Positions 35,642 through 43,582 of a stretch of DNA of 64,000 nt are shown piece after piece (the stretch's first letter is position 1; every line of letters begins with the position of its first letter). This DNA comes from an uncultured Campylobacterales bacterium (GTDB taxonomy: Bacteria > Campylobacterota > Campylobacteria > Campylobacterales > Arcobacteraceae): contig CANLWY010000003.1 in NCBI GenBank assembly GCA_947494995.1, positions 124,001 through 188,000 of the forward strand. Direction: 5' to 3'. The notes beneath the pieces were generated by a model, which saw only the letters and a list, made by a program, of their open reading frames with translations, was not told the origin of the DNA and searched no databases. A program made the position numbers and the translations under genes.

Positions 35642-36373
35642 ATGATTAGATTAAACTGTGATATGGGTGAGAGTTTTGGTATTTGGAAAATGGGGCAAGA
35701 TGAAGAGATTATGCCTTATATTCATTTAGCAAATCTAGCTTGTGGTTTTCATGCTTCTGATAGTATTACTATGAATAGGTCTGTTGAGTTAGCAAAGAAA
35801 CACAATGTAACAATTGGAGCTCACCCTTCTTATCAAGATTTAGTAGGATTTGGGAGAAGGTCAATTCTATGTTCTCTTGAAGAGATTAAATCAATAGTTT
35901 TATATCAATTAGGAGCTTTAAATGCTTTTTGTAAAGCTCATGGTACAGCAGTTGCTTATGTAAAACCTCATGGTGCTTTATATAATGACATGATGAGAGA
36001 TGAAAATATTTTTAAAGCAATTCTAAGTGCTATTTCTTCTTTTGATAAAAACATTAGGTTAATGGTTCTTTCAAAGCAAGATAATGAAGCTTATGAATAT
36101 ACTGCGAAACTGTATGGAGTAGGTCTTTTGTATGAAGTGTTTGCTGATCGAAATTATAATGATGATGGGTCATTAGTATCAAGAATAAAGGAAAATGCAA
36201 CTATTGAAGATGAGTTTGAAGTTATGCAAAGGGTACAAACTTTAAAAGAGAATGGTTTTTTTGAGAGTATAAATGGAGAGAAACTCTATTTGCGTACTGA
36301 TACAATTTGTGTTCATGGAGATGGGGCTCATGCTCTTGAGTTTATAAAAGCATTAAGAAAAGTTCTTTATTGA
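35642..36373 (+). CDS. pxpA: 5-oxoprolinase subunit A (LamB/YcsF family)
   Basis: 243 residues, the usual PxpA length. With PxpB and PxpC it hydrolyses 5-oxoproline (pyroglutamate) to glutamate at the cost of ATP. Family motifs are LNCDMGESFG at the N-terminus, LACGFHASD (about residues 33-41), VKPHGALYN (about 102-110) and HGDGAHALEF near the C-terminus. The start is ATG 35642 with AAGG seven bases upstream; the ATG at 35627 has no spacing-correct site. Its TGA overlaps the pxpB ATG (TGATG). Confidence 0.93.
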   Translation: MIRLNCDMGESFGIWKMGQDEEIMPYIHLANLACGFHASDSITMNRSVELAKKHNVTIGAHPSYQDLVGFGRRSILCSLEEIKSIVLYQLGALNAFCKAHGTAVAYVKPHGALYNDMMRDENIFKAILSAISSFDKNIRLMVLSKQDNEAYEYTAKLYGVGLLYEVFADRNYNDDGSLVSRIKENATIEDEFEVMQRVQTLKENGFFESINGEKLYLRTDTICVHGDGAHALEFIKALRKVLY

Positions 36374-37044
36374 TGAATATTCAAATAGCCTCTGTAGATT
36401 CTGTAATTATCTATTTTGATGAAGTTATTTCAAAGGAAAGCTCCTTAAAGGTAAAGGCTGCTTATAAAGTATTAAAAGAAGAGAATAGTTTTATTGAAGT
36501 TGTTCCTTCTTATACTTCAATATTAATTACTTATGATATTTTTAAATTTGATTTTGAATCTATTAAAGAGTTTTTGGAAAAAAAATTAAAAAATATAGAT
36601 ACAAAAGAAGAAAAGAAGATAAATCTTGTAACTATTGATGTTTACTATGGTGAAGAGGTTGGTTTCGACTTACAAAGAGTAGCTTCAAGAGCAAAACTAT
36701 CTATAAAAGAGGTTATTGAAATTCATAGTTCAAAACTTTATGATGTATATGCCATTGGCTTCTTACCAGGCTTTGCTTATATGGCTAGTGTTGATGAAAG
36801 AATTATAACGCCAAGACTTGAGGCACCAAGAAAAAAAGTACCTAAAGGGAGTGTATCTATTGCAGATAGTCAAACAGCAGTATATCCACAAACTAGCCCT
36901 GGAGGTTGGAATATTTTAGGAAAAACTACTTTTGAACTATTTGATAAAACTTTAGATAGTTTATCTGCTGTAACTATTGAGTCAAAAATAAAATTTAATC
37001 CTATTTCAAAAGAAGAGTTTTTTAAACAAGGGGGGAAGCTTTGA
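36373..37044 (+). CDS. pxpB: 5-oxoprolinase subunit B (KipI family)
   Basis: 223 residues. The C-terminal part shows the PxpB/KipI hallmarks GFLPGFAYM (about residues 130-138), PRLEAPRKKVPKGSV and TSPGGWNILGKT. B. subtilis KipI was first described as a kinase inhibitor, but the conserved bacterial role is as 5-oxoprolinase subunit with PxpA and PxpC. The ATG overlaps the pxpA stop. The 3' end overlaps pxpC by four bases, so the three subunits are translationally coupled. Confidence 0.93.
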   Translation: MNIQIASVDSVIIYFDEVISKESSLKVKAAYKVLKEENSFIEVVPSYTSILITYDIFKFDFESIKEFLEKKLKNIDTKEEKKINLVTIDVYYGEEVGFDLQRVASRAKLSIKEVIEIHSSKLYDVYAIGFLPGFAYMASVDERIITPRLEAPRKKVPKGSVSIADSQTAVYPQTSPGGWNILGKTTFELFDKTLDSLSAVTIESKIKFNPISKEEFFKQGGKL

Positions 37045-37952
37045 GCTTTGAAGTAGTTAAAGCAGGAGTTTTTACTACTCTTCAAGATAGAGGAAGATTT
37101 TCATATACTCATTTAGGAGTTACAAATTCTGGCTATATGGATGAGTATGCAGCATTAGCGGCACATAAACTTTTAGATAATTGTTTAGATACAAATATTT
37201 TAGAGATAACTTTTTCAAATGTAGAATTAAAAGCAAATGAAAACACTGTGATTTCTATAACTGGTGCATATTGTGAATTTTTTATAAATGAAGAGTTAAA
37301 AAAAACTTGGCAAAGCTATTCTATTAAAAAAGGTGATATTTTAAAAATAGGGAAAATTTATAAGGGGCAAAGAGTATATTTAGCATTAAAAGGTGGTTTT
37401 TTAGTTCCTAAGGAGTTTGGAAGTAACTCTACAACAATAAAAGAGTCTTTAGGTGGATTAGATGGAAGGCAGATTAAAAATGGGGATATCTTAGCTTATA
37501 AAAAATCAAATAAACAGATAAATAATAGATGGCAAGAAAAGAATTTACCAAACTATGAAGAAGAACTTACTTTAAGAGTAATTCTTTCTTATCAAGAAAA
37601 TAGTTTTTCAGATAAGGAAAAAGCAAAGTTCTTTAATTCAAAATATATAATAACACCGGATTTTAATAGAATGGCATGTAAATTAGATGGAGAATCAATT
37701 ACTTCTTCTTTATCTGGAATTATTTCTGAAGGAATAGCTTTTGGGAGTATTCAAATACCAAAAGATGGAAAACCAATAATTCTTTTAAAAGAGAGACAGA
37801 CTATAGGTGGTTATCCAAAAATTGGTACTGTTTTAAATATAGATTGTTTTAAATTGGCGCAAATGAAAATAGGAAGTATCGTAAAGTTTGAGGAAATAGA
37901 TATAAAATCTGCTCAAAATAAATTAAGAGATTTTTACTCTATTTTCTCCTAA
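37041..37952 (+). CDS. pxpC: 5-oxoprolinase subunit C (KipA family, biotin-dependent carboxyltransferase fold)
   Basis: 303 residues of the AHS2 domain shared with urea amidolyase and KipA. It starts with VVKAGVFTTLQDRGRF and has LGVTNSGYMDEYA shortly after. The C-terminal part has GIAFGSIQIPKDGKPIILL and RQTIGGYPKIGTV, all diagnostic. The start is TTG 37041 overlapping the pxpB TGA, with a strong AAGGGGGGAA upstream. The gene ends 14 bases inside the convergent GGDEF-like gene. Last gene of the TRAP/5-oxoproline operon. Confidence 0.93.
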   Translation: MSFEVVKAGVFTTLQDRGRFSYTHLGVTNSGYMDEYAALAAHKLLDNCLDTNILEITFSNVELKANENTVISITGAYCEFFINEELKKTWQSYSIKKGDILKIGKIYKGQRVYLALKGGFLVPKEFGSNSTTIKESLGGLDGRQIKNGDILAYKKSNKQINNRWQEKNLPNYEEELTLRVILSYQENSFSDKEKAKFFNSKYIITPDFNRMACKLDGESITSSLSGIISEGIAFGSIQIPKDGKPIILLKERQTIGGYPKIGTVLNIDCFKLAQMKIGSIVKFEEIDIKSAQNKLRDFYSIFS

Positions 37953-38748
37953 TTGCATCAATGTTTTTGATTAAAACATTTAATGACTCATGAAATGATT
38001 CATTTTTTTTAACTTTTACAACAGAGTAGTCAAAAGTTGGTTTTATCATTACTCCTGAATTACTTTTTAGTGTAGTTCCATAAAGAACACTTGAAATTGT
38101 ACTCATTATTGTTTCTATCTGAACTAAATCTTCTTCTTTTAGTGTAATAATAAATTTATTTGTTAAGTATCTTGATATTTGGTAATCTAAACTCTCTTCT
38201 TTTAGTTTGTTTTTTAAATAGTGTGCAATATAAATTAGAAGGTTATTAGAAATCAGTTTATTGTATGTTTTTGCTATATATTCAAAATCTGCGACATCAA
38301 CTAATATAATAGTTGCATTGTTTTTGTAATTTATATTAGTATCTAAATATTTGTGATAAAGCCATTTTTTATTATAAACTTTTGTTAAATAGTCTTTGTA
38401 TACATTATCTGTTATATCAAGTAACTCTTTTTTTAAATCATTGATTTGTACATATAGATTTTTTAAAAGAAGTGCATTATTTTCTTTTATTGCATCTTGT
38501 GCTTCTTGGGTTACTTCTGCTACGGTATCAATTGTTCTTATTGCATTGTTTACATATGAGTTTATTGTATTAAACTCATCTAGTATTAACTCATTTAGTT
38601 CTTTTTCAAAAGATTCATTCTCTAAGTCTATTTCAACTGTTTTTGCATGTTTGTCAAAACATTGAAAATAGTTTGAAGGTAGAATTATATCATTGCAAAG
38701 AAGTTCATCTATAGTTGAATCTGTAATTTCTTTTAGTTTAGTTTTCAT
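37939..38748 (-). CDS. degenerate GGDEF-domain protein
   Basis: 269 residues, no membrane segment. The N-terminal half is helical. A GGDEF-type fold follows (about residues 120-265), from LTKVYNKKWLYHKYLD to the last strand, but the signature loop reads YLTNKF, so the active-site residues are lost and it cannot be a normal cyclase. It could act as a GTP-binding or protein-binding module. The start is ATG 38748 with GGAGGAGAA upstream, overlapping the 3' end of the EAL gene by 11 bases. The coupling suggests it modulates that phosphodiesterase. Confidence 0.8.
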   Translation of the reverse strand: MKTKLKEITDSTIDELLCNDIILPSNYFQCFDKHAKTVEIDLENESFEKELNELILDEFNTINSYVNNAIRTIDTVAEVTQEAQDAIKENNALLLKNLYVQINDLKKELLDITDNVYKDYLTKVYNKKWLYHKYLDTNINYKNNATIILVDVADFEYIAKTYNKLISNNLLIYIAHYLKNKLKEESLDYQISRYLTNKFIITLKEEDLVQIETIMSTISSVLYGTTLKSNSGVMIKPTFDYSVVKVKKNESFHESLNVLIKNIDAIRRK

Positions 38749-39967
38749 TTTTCTCCTCCAGTAACTTGTCAATCTTTTCAGGCCTTCCTATATAGTAGCC
38801 TTGAGAGTAGTCTATATCGAGTGATTTAACATATCTTAATATTTTAAGATCACTTACAAATTCTGCAACTACTTTTATATTTTGTTCTTTACAAAATAGA
38901 ACAATACTTTTGACAAGGTTATAATATACATCTTCATCTATTTTTTTTATTAAACTTCCATCAAGTTTTATGTAATCAGTGTTAATATTTAAAATATGTT
39001 CATAATTTGAGAATCCACTTCCAAAATCATCGATTGCAATTTTAACATTGTATGCTTTTAGGTCATTGATAAAGTCATTAACTAAATAAAAGTTACTGAT
39101 TTTTTTACTTTCTAATATTTCTACAGTAAGGAACTTACCAATATCTGAATCTTTAATATTATTTATTATAAGGTTTTTCATTGATGGGTTTAAAATATCG
39201 TTATAGTCAAGATTTATACTTACATAGATTTTATATTTTTTTATATAGTCAAGTACTTTTAATATTAAAATTTCCATTAGTTTATTAAAAAGTCGATATT
39301 TCCTAGATTTACCTAGAAAAACTTGAGGCATTATTATATTTCCATTTTTATCATATAGTCTCATAAGAGCTTCATATTTTATTATTTCAGATGTTTTATT
39401 ACTTTGAATAGGTTGAAAAAATGGTTCCACAAGATTTTCTTTAATATTTCTATGTAAAGTAGCTAATAGTTCTTCATTTACAAATTGATTTTTATATAGT
39501 TTTGCATCATAATACATAAAATGAATATAGTTCATTTTTGCATTGTGTAAAGCTTTTTCTGCATAAACTTGTAACTCTTTATCAAAACCTTTTGAACAAC
39601 CAATTGTAACATCAATATCAATAGTAACTTTTGAATCAAGTAGTCTAAATTGTGAAGTGACAATATTATTAAAAATAATATTTTTAACTTCCATAACTTC
39701 CATTTCGTTTAACTCTTCAAAAATTGTTACTGTAAATACATCTACATGTGAGTTTTTTACTTCAATACAAACTCTTTTATTCATATTAAGAAGTATTTGA
39801 TTTTTTATTTCTGTTTTTAAAAGCTTAAGAAGTTGAGATAGAACAAAATCTCCATTTTCAAATCCATAAATAGCATTAATATCTTTCATGTAAAGAATGT
39901 CTATTATATAAATGGTTTTTGTATGGTTTCTATAAAAGTATTTACAAAACCTTTGAAAGAGGGACAT
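38738..39967 (-). CDS. c-di-GMP phosphodiesterase, degenerate GGDEF plus intact EAL
   Basis: 409 residues, cytoplasmic. The N-terminal GGDEF-like domain (about 1-150) lacks its signature; VDVFTV stands in its place. The EAL domain (about 160-405) keeps the catalytic set: YEALMRL, SINLD, VEILES, IAIDDFGSGFSNY, IKLDGSL, VVAEFV and SQGYYIGRP. Hydrolysis of c-di-GMP to pGpG is therefore likely, with the dead GGDEF acting as a sensor for GTP. ATG start. Overlaps the downstream GGDEF-like gene by 11 bases. Confidence 0.9.
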   Translation of the reverse strand: MSLFQRFCKYFYRNHTKTIYIIDILYMKDINAIYGFENGDFVLSQLLKLLKTEIKNQILLNMNKRVCIEVKNSHVDVFTVTIFEELNEMEVMEVKNIIFNNIVTSQFRLLDSKVTIDIDVTIGCSKGFDKELQVYAEKALHNAKMNYIHFMYYDAKLYKNQFVNEELLATLHRNIKENLVEPFFQPIQSNKTSEIIKYEALMRLYDKNGNIIMPQVFLGKSRKYRLFNKLMEILILKVLDYIKKYKIYVSINLDYNDILNPSMKNLIINNIKDSDIGKFLTVEILESKKISNFYLVNDFINDLKAYNVKIAIDDFGSGFSNYEHILNINTDYIKLDGSLIKKIDEDVYYNLVKSIVLFCKEQNIKVVAEFVSDLKILRYVKSLDIDYSQGYYIGRPEKIDKLLEEKNEN

Positions 39968-40157
39968 TTATTACCTTTTTCTTGAATAATTTATCTAGTA
40001 TATATAATTTAATCTTAAGAAATGTGAAGTTTTATTAATAAAAATATTAATTTTTTAAAAATTTTAAAATTTCCTTATTTAAAGTATACAAACTGTATAA
40101 CAACCCTCTTTTTAAAGATATTTTGTTAAAATCTCACTTACATTTTAAAGGGTATAT

Positions 40158-40790
40158 TTGAAACAAGTTGATATAAAAGAGTTAGAAGTTAAAATTGATA
40201 TTACAAAAATATTAAATGCATTATCTTTAAATAAAGAAATAGAAATAGATATAAATGGAAATATCTATTTTGATGAAAGCTGTGATTTAAAGATACCTTT
40301 AGTATTTAAGTTAAGTGCACAAAAGAAGACGAATCTTTTACAGGACTCAAAATCAATTATTCTAAATCTATTTAAAGATTATAAACCAGAAGTTAATGGG
40401 ACTGATTTGACAATAAAACCACTTATGGCTTGGCAGGAAATAATTTTTTTAAATCAACCAAGAATGTTGTATTTTGATCATCAAACAGATGGTGTTGAGC
40501 TTTTTGAGGATAAGAGGCTTGAGGATATTGGATGGCATGCAACTGCTTGTGATATTTCATATAGAGAGATTTCAAGTTATATTGAATCAAATTGTGAAGG
40601 TATTTTAGTTTTCTATGATAATAAAATACAGTTTAATGGGTTTGTTTTAGTTAATGATATAGAAGATGTAAGAATTAAAGTAGAAGAGTTTATTATCAAA
40701 AAGATTAGTTTAAAAATTGAAGATGATTTATTAGATATTGAAGATGATGATGTTCTTGAAGCTTTAGAATATTTTAATATTAGGGTTTAA
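40158..40790 (+). CDS. unknown cytoplasmic protein
   Basis: 210 residues without signal peptide or membrane segments. The composition is acidic, with the C-terminal 30 residues rich in aspartate and glutamate (KIEDDLLDIEDDDVLEALE). The middle shows MAWQEIIFLNQPRMLYFDHQTDG and GWHATACDISYREIS, which might form an alpha/beta fold. The start is TTG 40158 with AAAGGG upstream. One base separates its stop from the TTG start of the DedA gene, so the two are co-translated. No family recognised. Confidence 0.6.
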   Translation: MKQVDIKELEVKIDITKILNALSLNKEIEIDINGNIYFDESCDLKIPLVFKLSAQKKTNLLQDSKSIILNLFKDYKPEVNGTDLTIKPLMAWQEIIFLNQPRMLYFDHQTDGVELFEDKRLEDIGWHATACDISYREISSYIESNCEGILVFYDNKIQFNGFVLVNDIEDVRIKVEEFIIKKISLKIEDDLLDIEDDDVLEALEYFNIRV

Positions 40791-40791
40791 A

Positions 40792-41322
40792 TTGGAAGAG
40801 ATAATAAAAGACTGGGGCTATATAGCTCTATTTTTATATTCATTTGGTGGTGGTTTTGTTGGTCTTGTTGTAGCAGGTGTTTTATCATATGCAGGAGATT
40901 TAAATTTAGCTATAACTATGATGGTTGCTGGAACTTCAAATTTCTTAGGTGATCAATTTTTATTTTATATGGCACGAACAAATAAGATCTATGCAAAAGA
41001 TACAATGAAAAAGTATGGAAGAAAAGTTGCCTTAGCTCATCTTTGGATGAGAAGATATGGTTCAACAGTTGTTTTCTTTCAGAAATATATTTATGGAATA
41101 AAAACTTTAATTCCTCTTGCTATGGGACTTACAAAATATTCATATAAAAAATTTACTATTTATAATATTTTTGCAACAGCTCTTTGGACTATTGTTGTTG
41201 GTTATGCAAGTTATATGATGGGAGAGTTGATTTTAACCTATGCTGAAGAGTATAAGTATTATGGTGTTGCTGTTATTTTAACTATTGTATTTGGTGTTTC
41301 TTATTATGTTAAAAAAATTTAG
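40792..41322 (+). CDS. DedA family membrane protein
   Basis: 176 residues with four or five membrane segments. Relatives act as scramblases or undecaprenyl-phosphate/phospholipid translocases and depend on the proton gradient. The pattern GTSNFLGDQFLFYMAR, then a basic helix with KKYGRKVALAHLWMRRYGSTVVFFQKY, matches the DedA core where the arginines are functionally important. The start is TTG 40792, directly after the upstream stop. It overlaps dbpA by 17 bases. Confidence 0.85.
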   Translation: MEEIIKDWGYIALFLYSFGGGFVGLVVAGVLSYAGDLNLAITMMVAGTSNFLGDQFLFYMARTNKIYAKDTMKKYGRKVALAHLWMRRYGSTVVFFQKYIYGIKTLIPLAMGLTKYSYKKFTIYNIFATALWTIVVGYASYMMGELILTYAEEYKYYGVAVILTIVFGVSYYVKKI

Positions 41323-42679
41323 TGACTTACCCTTAGATAAAGAGTTTTTAAAAAATTTAAACTCTTTAGATTTTATTGATATGACAGAGATTCAATCTTT
41401 GTCTTTAAAAGATATCTTAGATAAAAAAGATGTGATTGCTCAAGCAAAAACAGGATCTGGAAAGACAGTAGCTTTTTCTTTACCTATTGTTCAAAATCTT
41501 GATGTAAAAAAATATAGAATCCAATCTTTAGTTTTAGCTCCTACAAGAGAACTTGCAAATCAGATTGCTGGAGAAATTAGAAAACTTAGCCGTCATATTC
41601 ACAATGTAAAAGTATTAACTCTTTGTGGTGGAGTTCCTTTTAAACCACAAGTTGCTTCTTTAAATCATGGAGCACATATTGTTGTAGGAACACCAGGGCG
41701 AATTTTGCAACATATACATGAAACAAAGGTGGACTTTCCTGATGTTAATATGTTAATTTTTGATGAAGCGGATAAGATGCTTGATATGGGATTTTATGAT
41801 GATATTTTAAAGATTGTAGAAAATATCCCTAAGAAAAGACAAACTTTACTATTCTCTGCAACTTATGAAAAAAATATTGAAGAGTTATCCAGTAATGTTT
41901 TAAATAATCCAAGTTTTATTCAGTGTCAGTCAGTACATGAAAAAGATGTTATAAATCAAAGGTTTTATAAGGTAGAAGAAGATTATAAAACTTCATTTAT
42001 TCCAGCTTTAATCTCTTCAAATAAAGCAAGATCAGTTTTGATTTTTTGTAATACTAAGATTAAGTGTGATGAGTTAACTCAAGATTTAATGGACAGTGGT
42101 TTAGATATTTTAACATTGCATTCTGATTTAGATCAAAGAGAAAGAGATGAAACAATTATTCTTTTCTCTAATAAGTCATATCCAATAATGATTGCAACAG
42201 ATGTTGCTTCAAGAGGGCTTCACATTGATGATATTGATTTAGTTATAAATTATGATATTGCTCGAGATGAGATGGTACATACTCATAGAATTGGAAGAAC
42301 AGCAAGAGCAGGGAAAAATGGTTTATCAGTTACTTTAGTATCAAAAGAAGAAGCATGGAAAACCGATGTTATTGAAGAGAAGTTTGATGATATTGTTTAC
42401 GAAGATTTTCAAAAGATTGAAGATGCCTTATCTTACAAAATAGATGCAGATTATAGAACTGTATTTATTTTAGGTGGGAAGAAACAAAAGGTGCGAGCAG
42501 GTGATATTTTAGGAGCTTTAACTGCTGGAGTAGGCTTAGATAAAAATGATATTGGGAAAATAGATATTTTAGAGTTTGTATCATATGTAGCTGTTAAAAA
42601 GCAAGTTATTAAAAAAGCTATAAATGGACTTAATAAAGGAAAAATAAAAGGTAAATCTTTTAAAGTCTTTGAAAAGTAA
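41306..42679 (+). CDS. dbpA: ATP-dependent RNA helicase DbpA
   Basis: 457-residue DEAD-box helicase that remodels 23S rRNA during large-subunit assembly. Motifs in order are AQAKTGSGKT (I), PTRELANQI (Ia), TPGR (Ib), DEAD (II), SAT (III), DVASRGLHIDDIDLVINYD (V) and HRIGRTARAG (VI). The C-terminal RNA-binding domain (about 385-457) has FILGGKKQKVRAGDILGALT, the DbpA hallmark. The start is ATG 41306, inside the end of the DedA gene, with a weak ribosome binding site. An earlier in-frame codon at 41285 lies deeper in dedA and is less likely. Confidence 0.92.
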   Translation: MLKKFSDLPLDKEFLKNLNSLDFIDMTEIQSLSLKDILDKKDVIAQAKTGSGKTVAFSLPIVQNLDVKKYRIQSLVLAPTRELANQIAGEIRKLSRHIHNVKVLTLCGGVPFKPQVASLNHGAHIVVGTPGRILQHIHETKVDFPDVNMLIFDEADKMLDMGFYDDILKIVENIPKKRQTLLFSATYEKNIEELSSNVLNNPSFIQCQSVHEKDVINQRFYKVEEDYKTSFIPALISSNKARSVLIFCNTKIKCDELTQDLMDSGLDILTLHSDLDQRERDETIILFSNKSYPIMIATDVASRGLHIDDIDLVINYDIARDEMVHTHRIGRTARAGKNGLSVTLVSKEEAWKTDVIEEKFDDIVYEDFQKIEDALSYKIDADYRTVFILGGKKQKVRAGDILGALTAGVGLDKNDIGKIDILEFVSYVAVKKQVIKKAINGLNKGKIKGKSFKVFEK

Positions 42680-42708
42680 TTATGATAAGATTTCACAAAA
42701 TTTTATTA

Positions 42709-42730
42709 AGAACAACTCGTTGTTCTCTTT
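42709..42730 (+). terminator. weak terminator after dbpA
   Basis: A 7-bp stem, AGAACAA with TTGTTCT, has a CTCG loop and ends in CTTT. The short T-run suggests leaky termination, so some transcripts may read into the peptidylprolyl isomerase gene. Confidence 0.5.
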
Positions 42731-42740
42731 AGGATTTTGT

Positions 42741-42819
42741 TACTTTTAGTTGGATTTATTCTAACGCTAAAAAGTAGACATAAAAAATTAGGTCCCTTTT
42801 AAATGGGACATTTAAAAGG
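42741..42819 (+). promoter_or_regulatory. structured leader with competing hairpins before the parvulin gene
   Basis: One imperfect 14-bp hairpin lies at 42741-42776. Then two mutually exclusive stems follow: GTCCC with GGGAC (42792-42809), and a perfect 10-bp CCTTTTAAAT with ATTTAAAAGG (42795-42819) whose right arm covers the ribosome binding site AAAAGGA. Such an arrangement could switch translation on and off. Confidence 0.4.
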
Positions 42820-42829
42820 AAACAAAAAT

Positions 42830-43111
42830 ATGGCAACAGCAACAGCTAGACACTTATTAGTAGAATCAGAAGAGTTATGTAATGAATTAAAAACAAGAAT
42901 TGCAAATGGTGAAGATTTTGCAGAGATTGCAAAAGAGTATTCACAGTGTCCATCAGGAGCACAAGGTGGAGATTTAGGTTCTTTTGGTCAAGGTCAGATG
43001 GTACCAGAGTTTGATAAAGTTGTTTTCAATGATGAAATCAATGTAGTTCATGGACCAGTTCAAACTCAGTTTGGATATCACTTATTAGAAACTACTTCAA
43101 GAGAAGACTAA
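42830..43111 (+). CDS. single-domain parvulin-type peptidylprolyl isomerase
   Basis: 93 residues, the length of E. coli PpiC (parvulin-10). Cytoplasmic prolyl isomerase involved in protein folding. Visible parvulin motifs are ARHLLVESEE at the N-terminus, FAEIAKEYSQCPSGAQGGDLGSFG in the middle, GQMVPEFDK, and TQFGYHLLE near the C-terminus with its active-site histidine. The start is ATG 42830 with AAAGGA upstream; an in-frame ATG at 42803 lies inside the leader hairpin and is less likely. Shares a terminator with the convergent gene. Confidence 0.9.
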   Translation: MATATARHLLVESEELCNELKTRIANGEDFAEIAKEYSQCPSGAQGGDLGSFGQGQMVPEFDKVVFNDEINVVHGPVQTQFGYHLLETTSRED

Positions 43112-43119
43112 TTTAATAA

Positions 43120-43152
43120 AAGAGGTTTAAGAAACTTTTTCTTCAACCTCTT
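43120..43152. terminator. hairpin between convergent parvulin and zinc-ribbon genes
   Basis: AAGAGGTT pairs with AACCTCTT on the outside and AAGAAA with TTTCTT inside, around a short loop, with one bulge on each side. It overlaps the 3' end of the minus-strand gene. Confidence 0.55.
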
Positions 43153-43492
43153 CATCCCATAAAATTGATATTCCGTACTCTTCATCTGTAATTGCATATT
43201 TAAAATATTCGCCAGTTCCACGTCTACCATGCAGTCTTACAGTTACTTGACCTTCTTGTAAAAGTTTTTTCATTTCATATTCACTAAAACTTCTTTTATT
43301 CCATTTTAAAAAGGCATTTGAATATACTCTAAATCTACAAGTGGAATCAGCTGTAAAAACATATTGTTCACTCTCATCGTACTGCTTTTTTGAGTTCTCA
43401 CAAGAGTATAGTTTTATTTGTTTTCCTTGTACGTTTATTTTTTTTGAAACCACATTTGAGTCGCAATATGGACATTTCCCTAAAATAGACAT
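43127..43492 (-). CDS. small zinc-ribbon protein, topoisomerase tail-like
   Basis: 121 residues. It starts MSILGKCPYC, a CxxC pair, followed about 20 residues later by C30 in YSCENSKK and by a further cysteine in DSTCRFRVYSNAFLKW. That resembles the C4 zinc domains and the C-terminal repeats of topoisomerase III or I, with no catalytic part. The second half contains FSEYEMKKLLQEGQVTVRLHG, like the topoisomerase-tail lysine-rich repeat. May bind nucleic acid. Single gene; ATG start with AAAAGG upstream. Function unproven. Confidence 0.65.
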   Translation of the reverse strand: MSILGKCPYCDSNVVSKKINVQGKQIKLYSCENSKKQYDESEQYVFTADSTCRFRVYSNAFLKWNKRSFSEYEMKKLLQEGQVTVRLHGRRGTGEYFKYAITDEEYGISILWDEEVEEKVS

Positions 43493-43582
43493 TATAAACC
43501 TTTTCTTTTTTTATAATGTTATTTTAGTAAAAATTTAAAACTGTGATAAAAAATATTTCAATTTGTAATATATTTTAAGAGT

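Noticed and set aside
36373-37952. PxpB and PxpC as KipI-KipA sporulation kinase regulators
   Set aside because: The pxpA gene is directly linked and there is no sporulation pathway in this kind of organism, so 5-oxoprolinase subunits are the better call.
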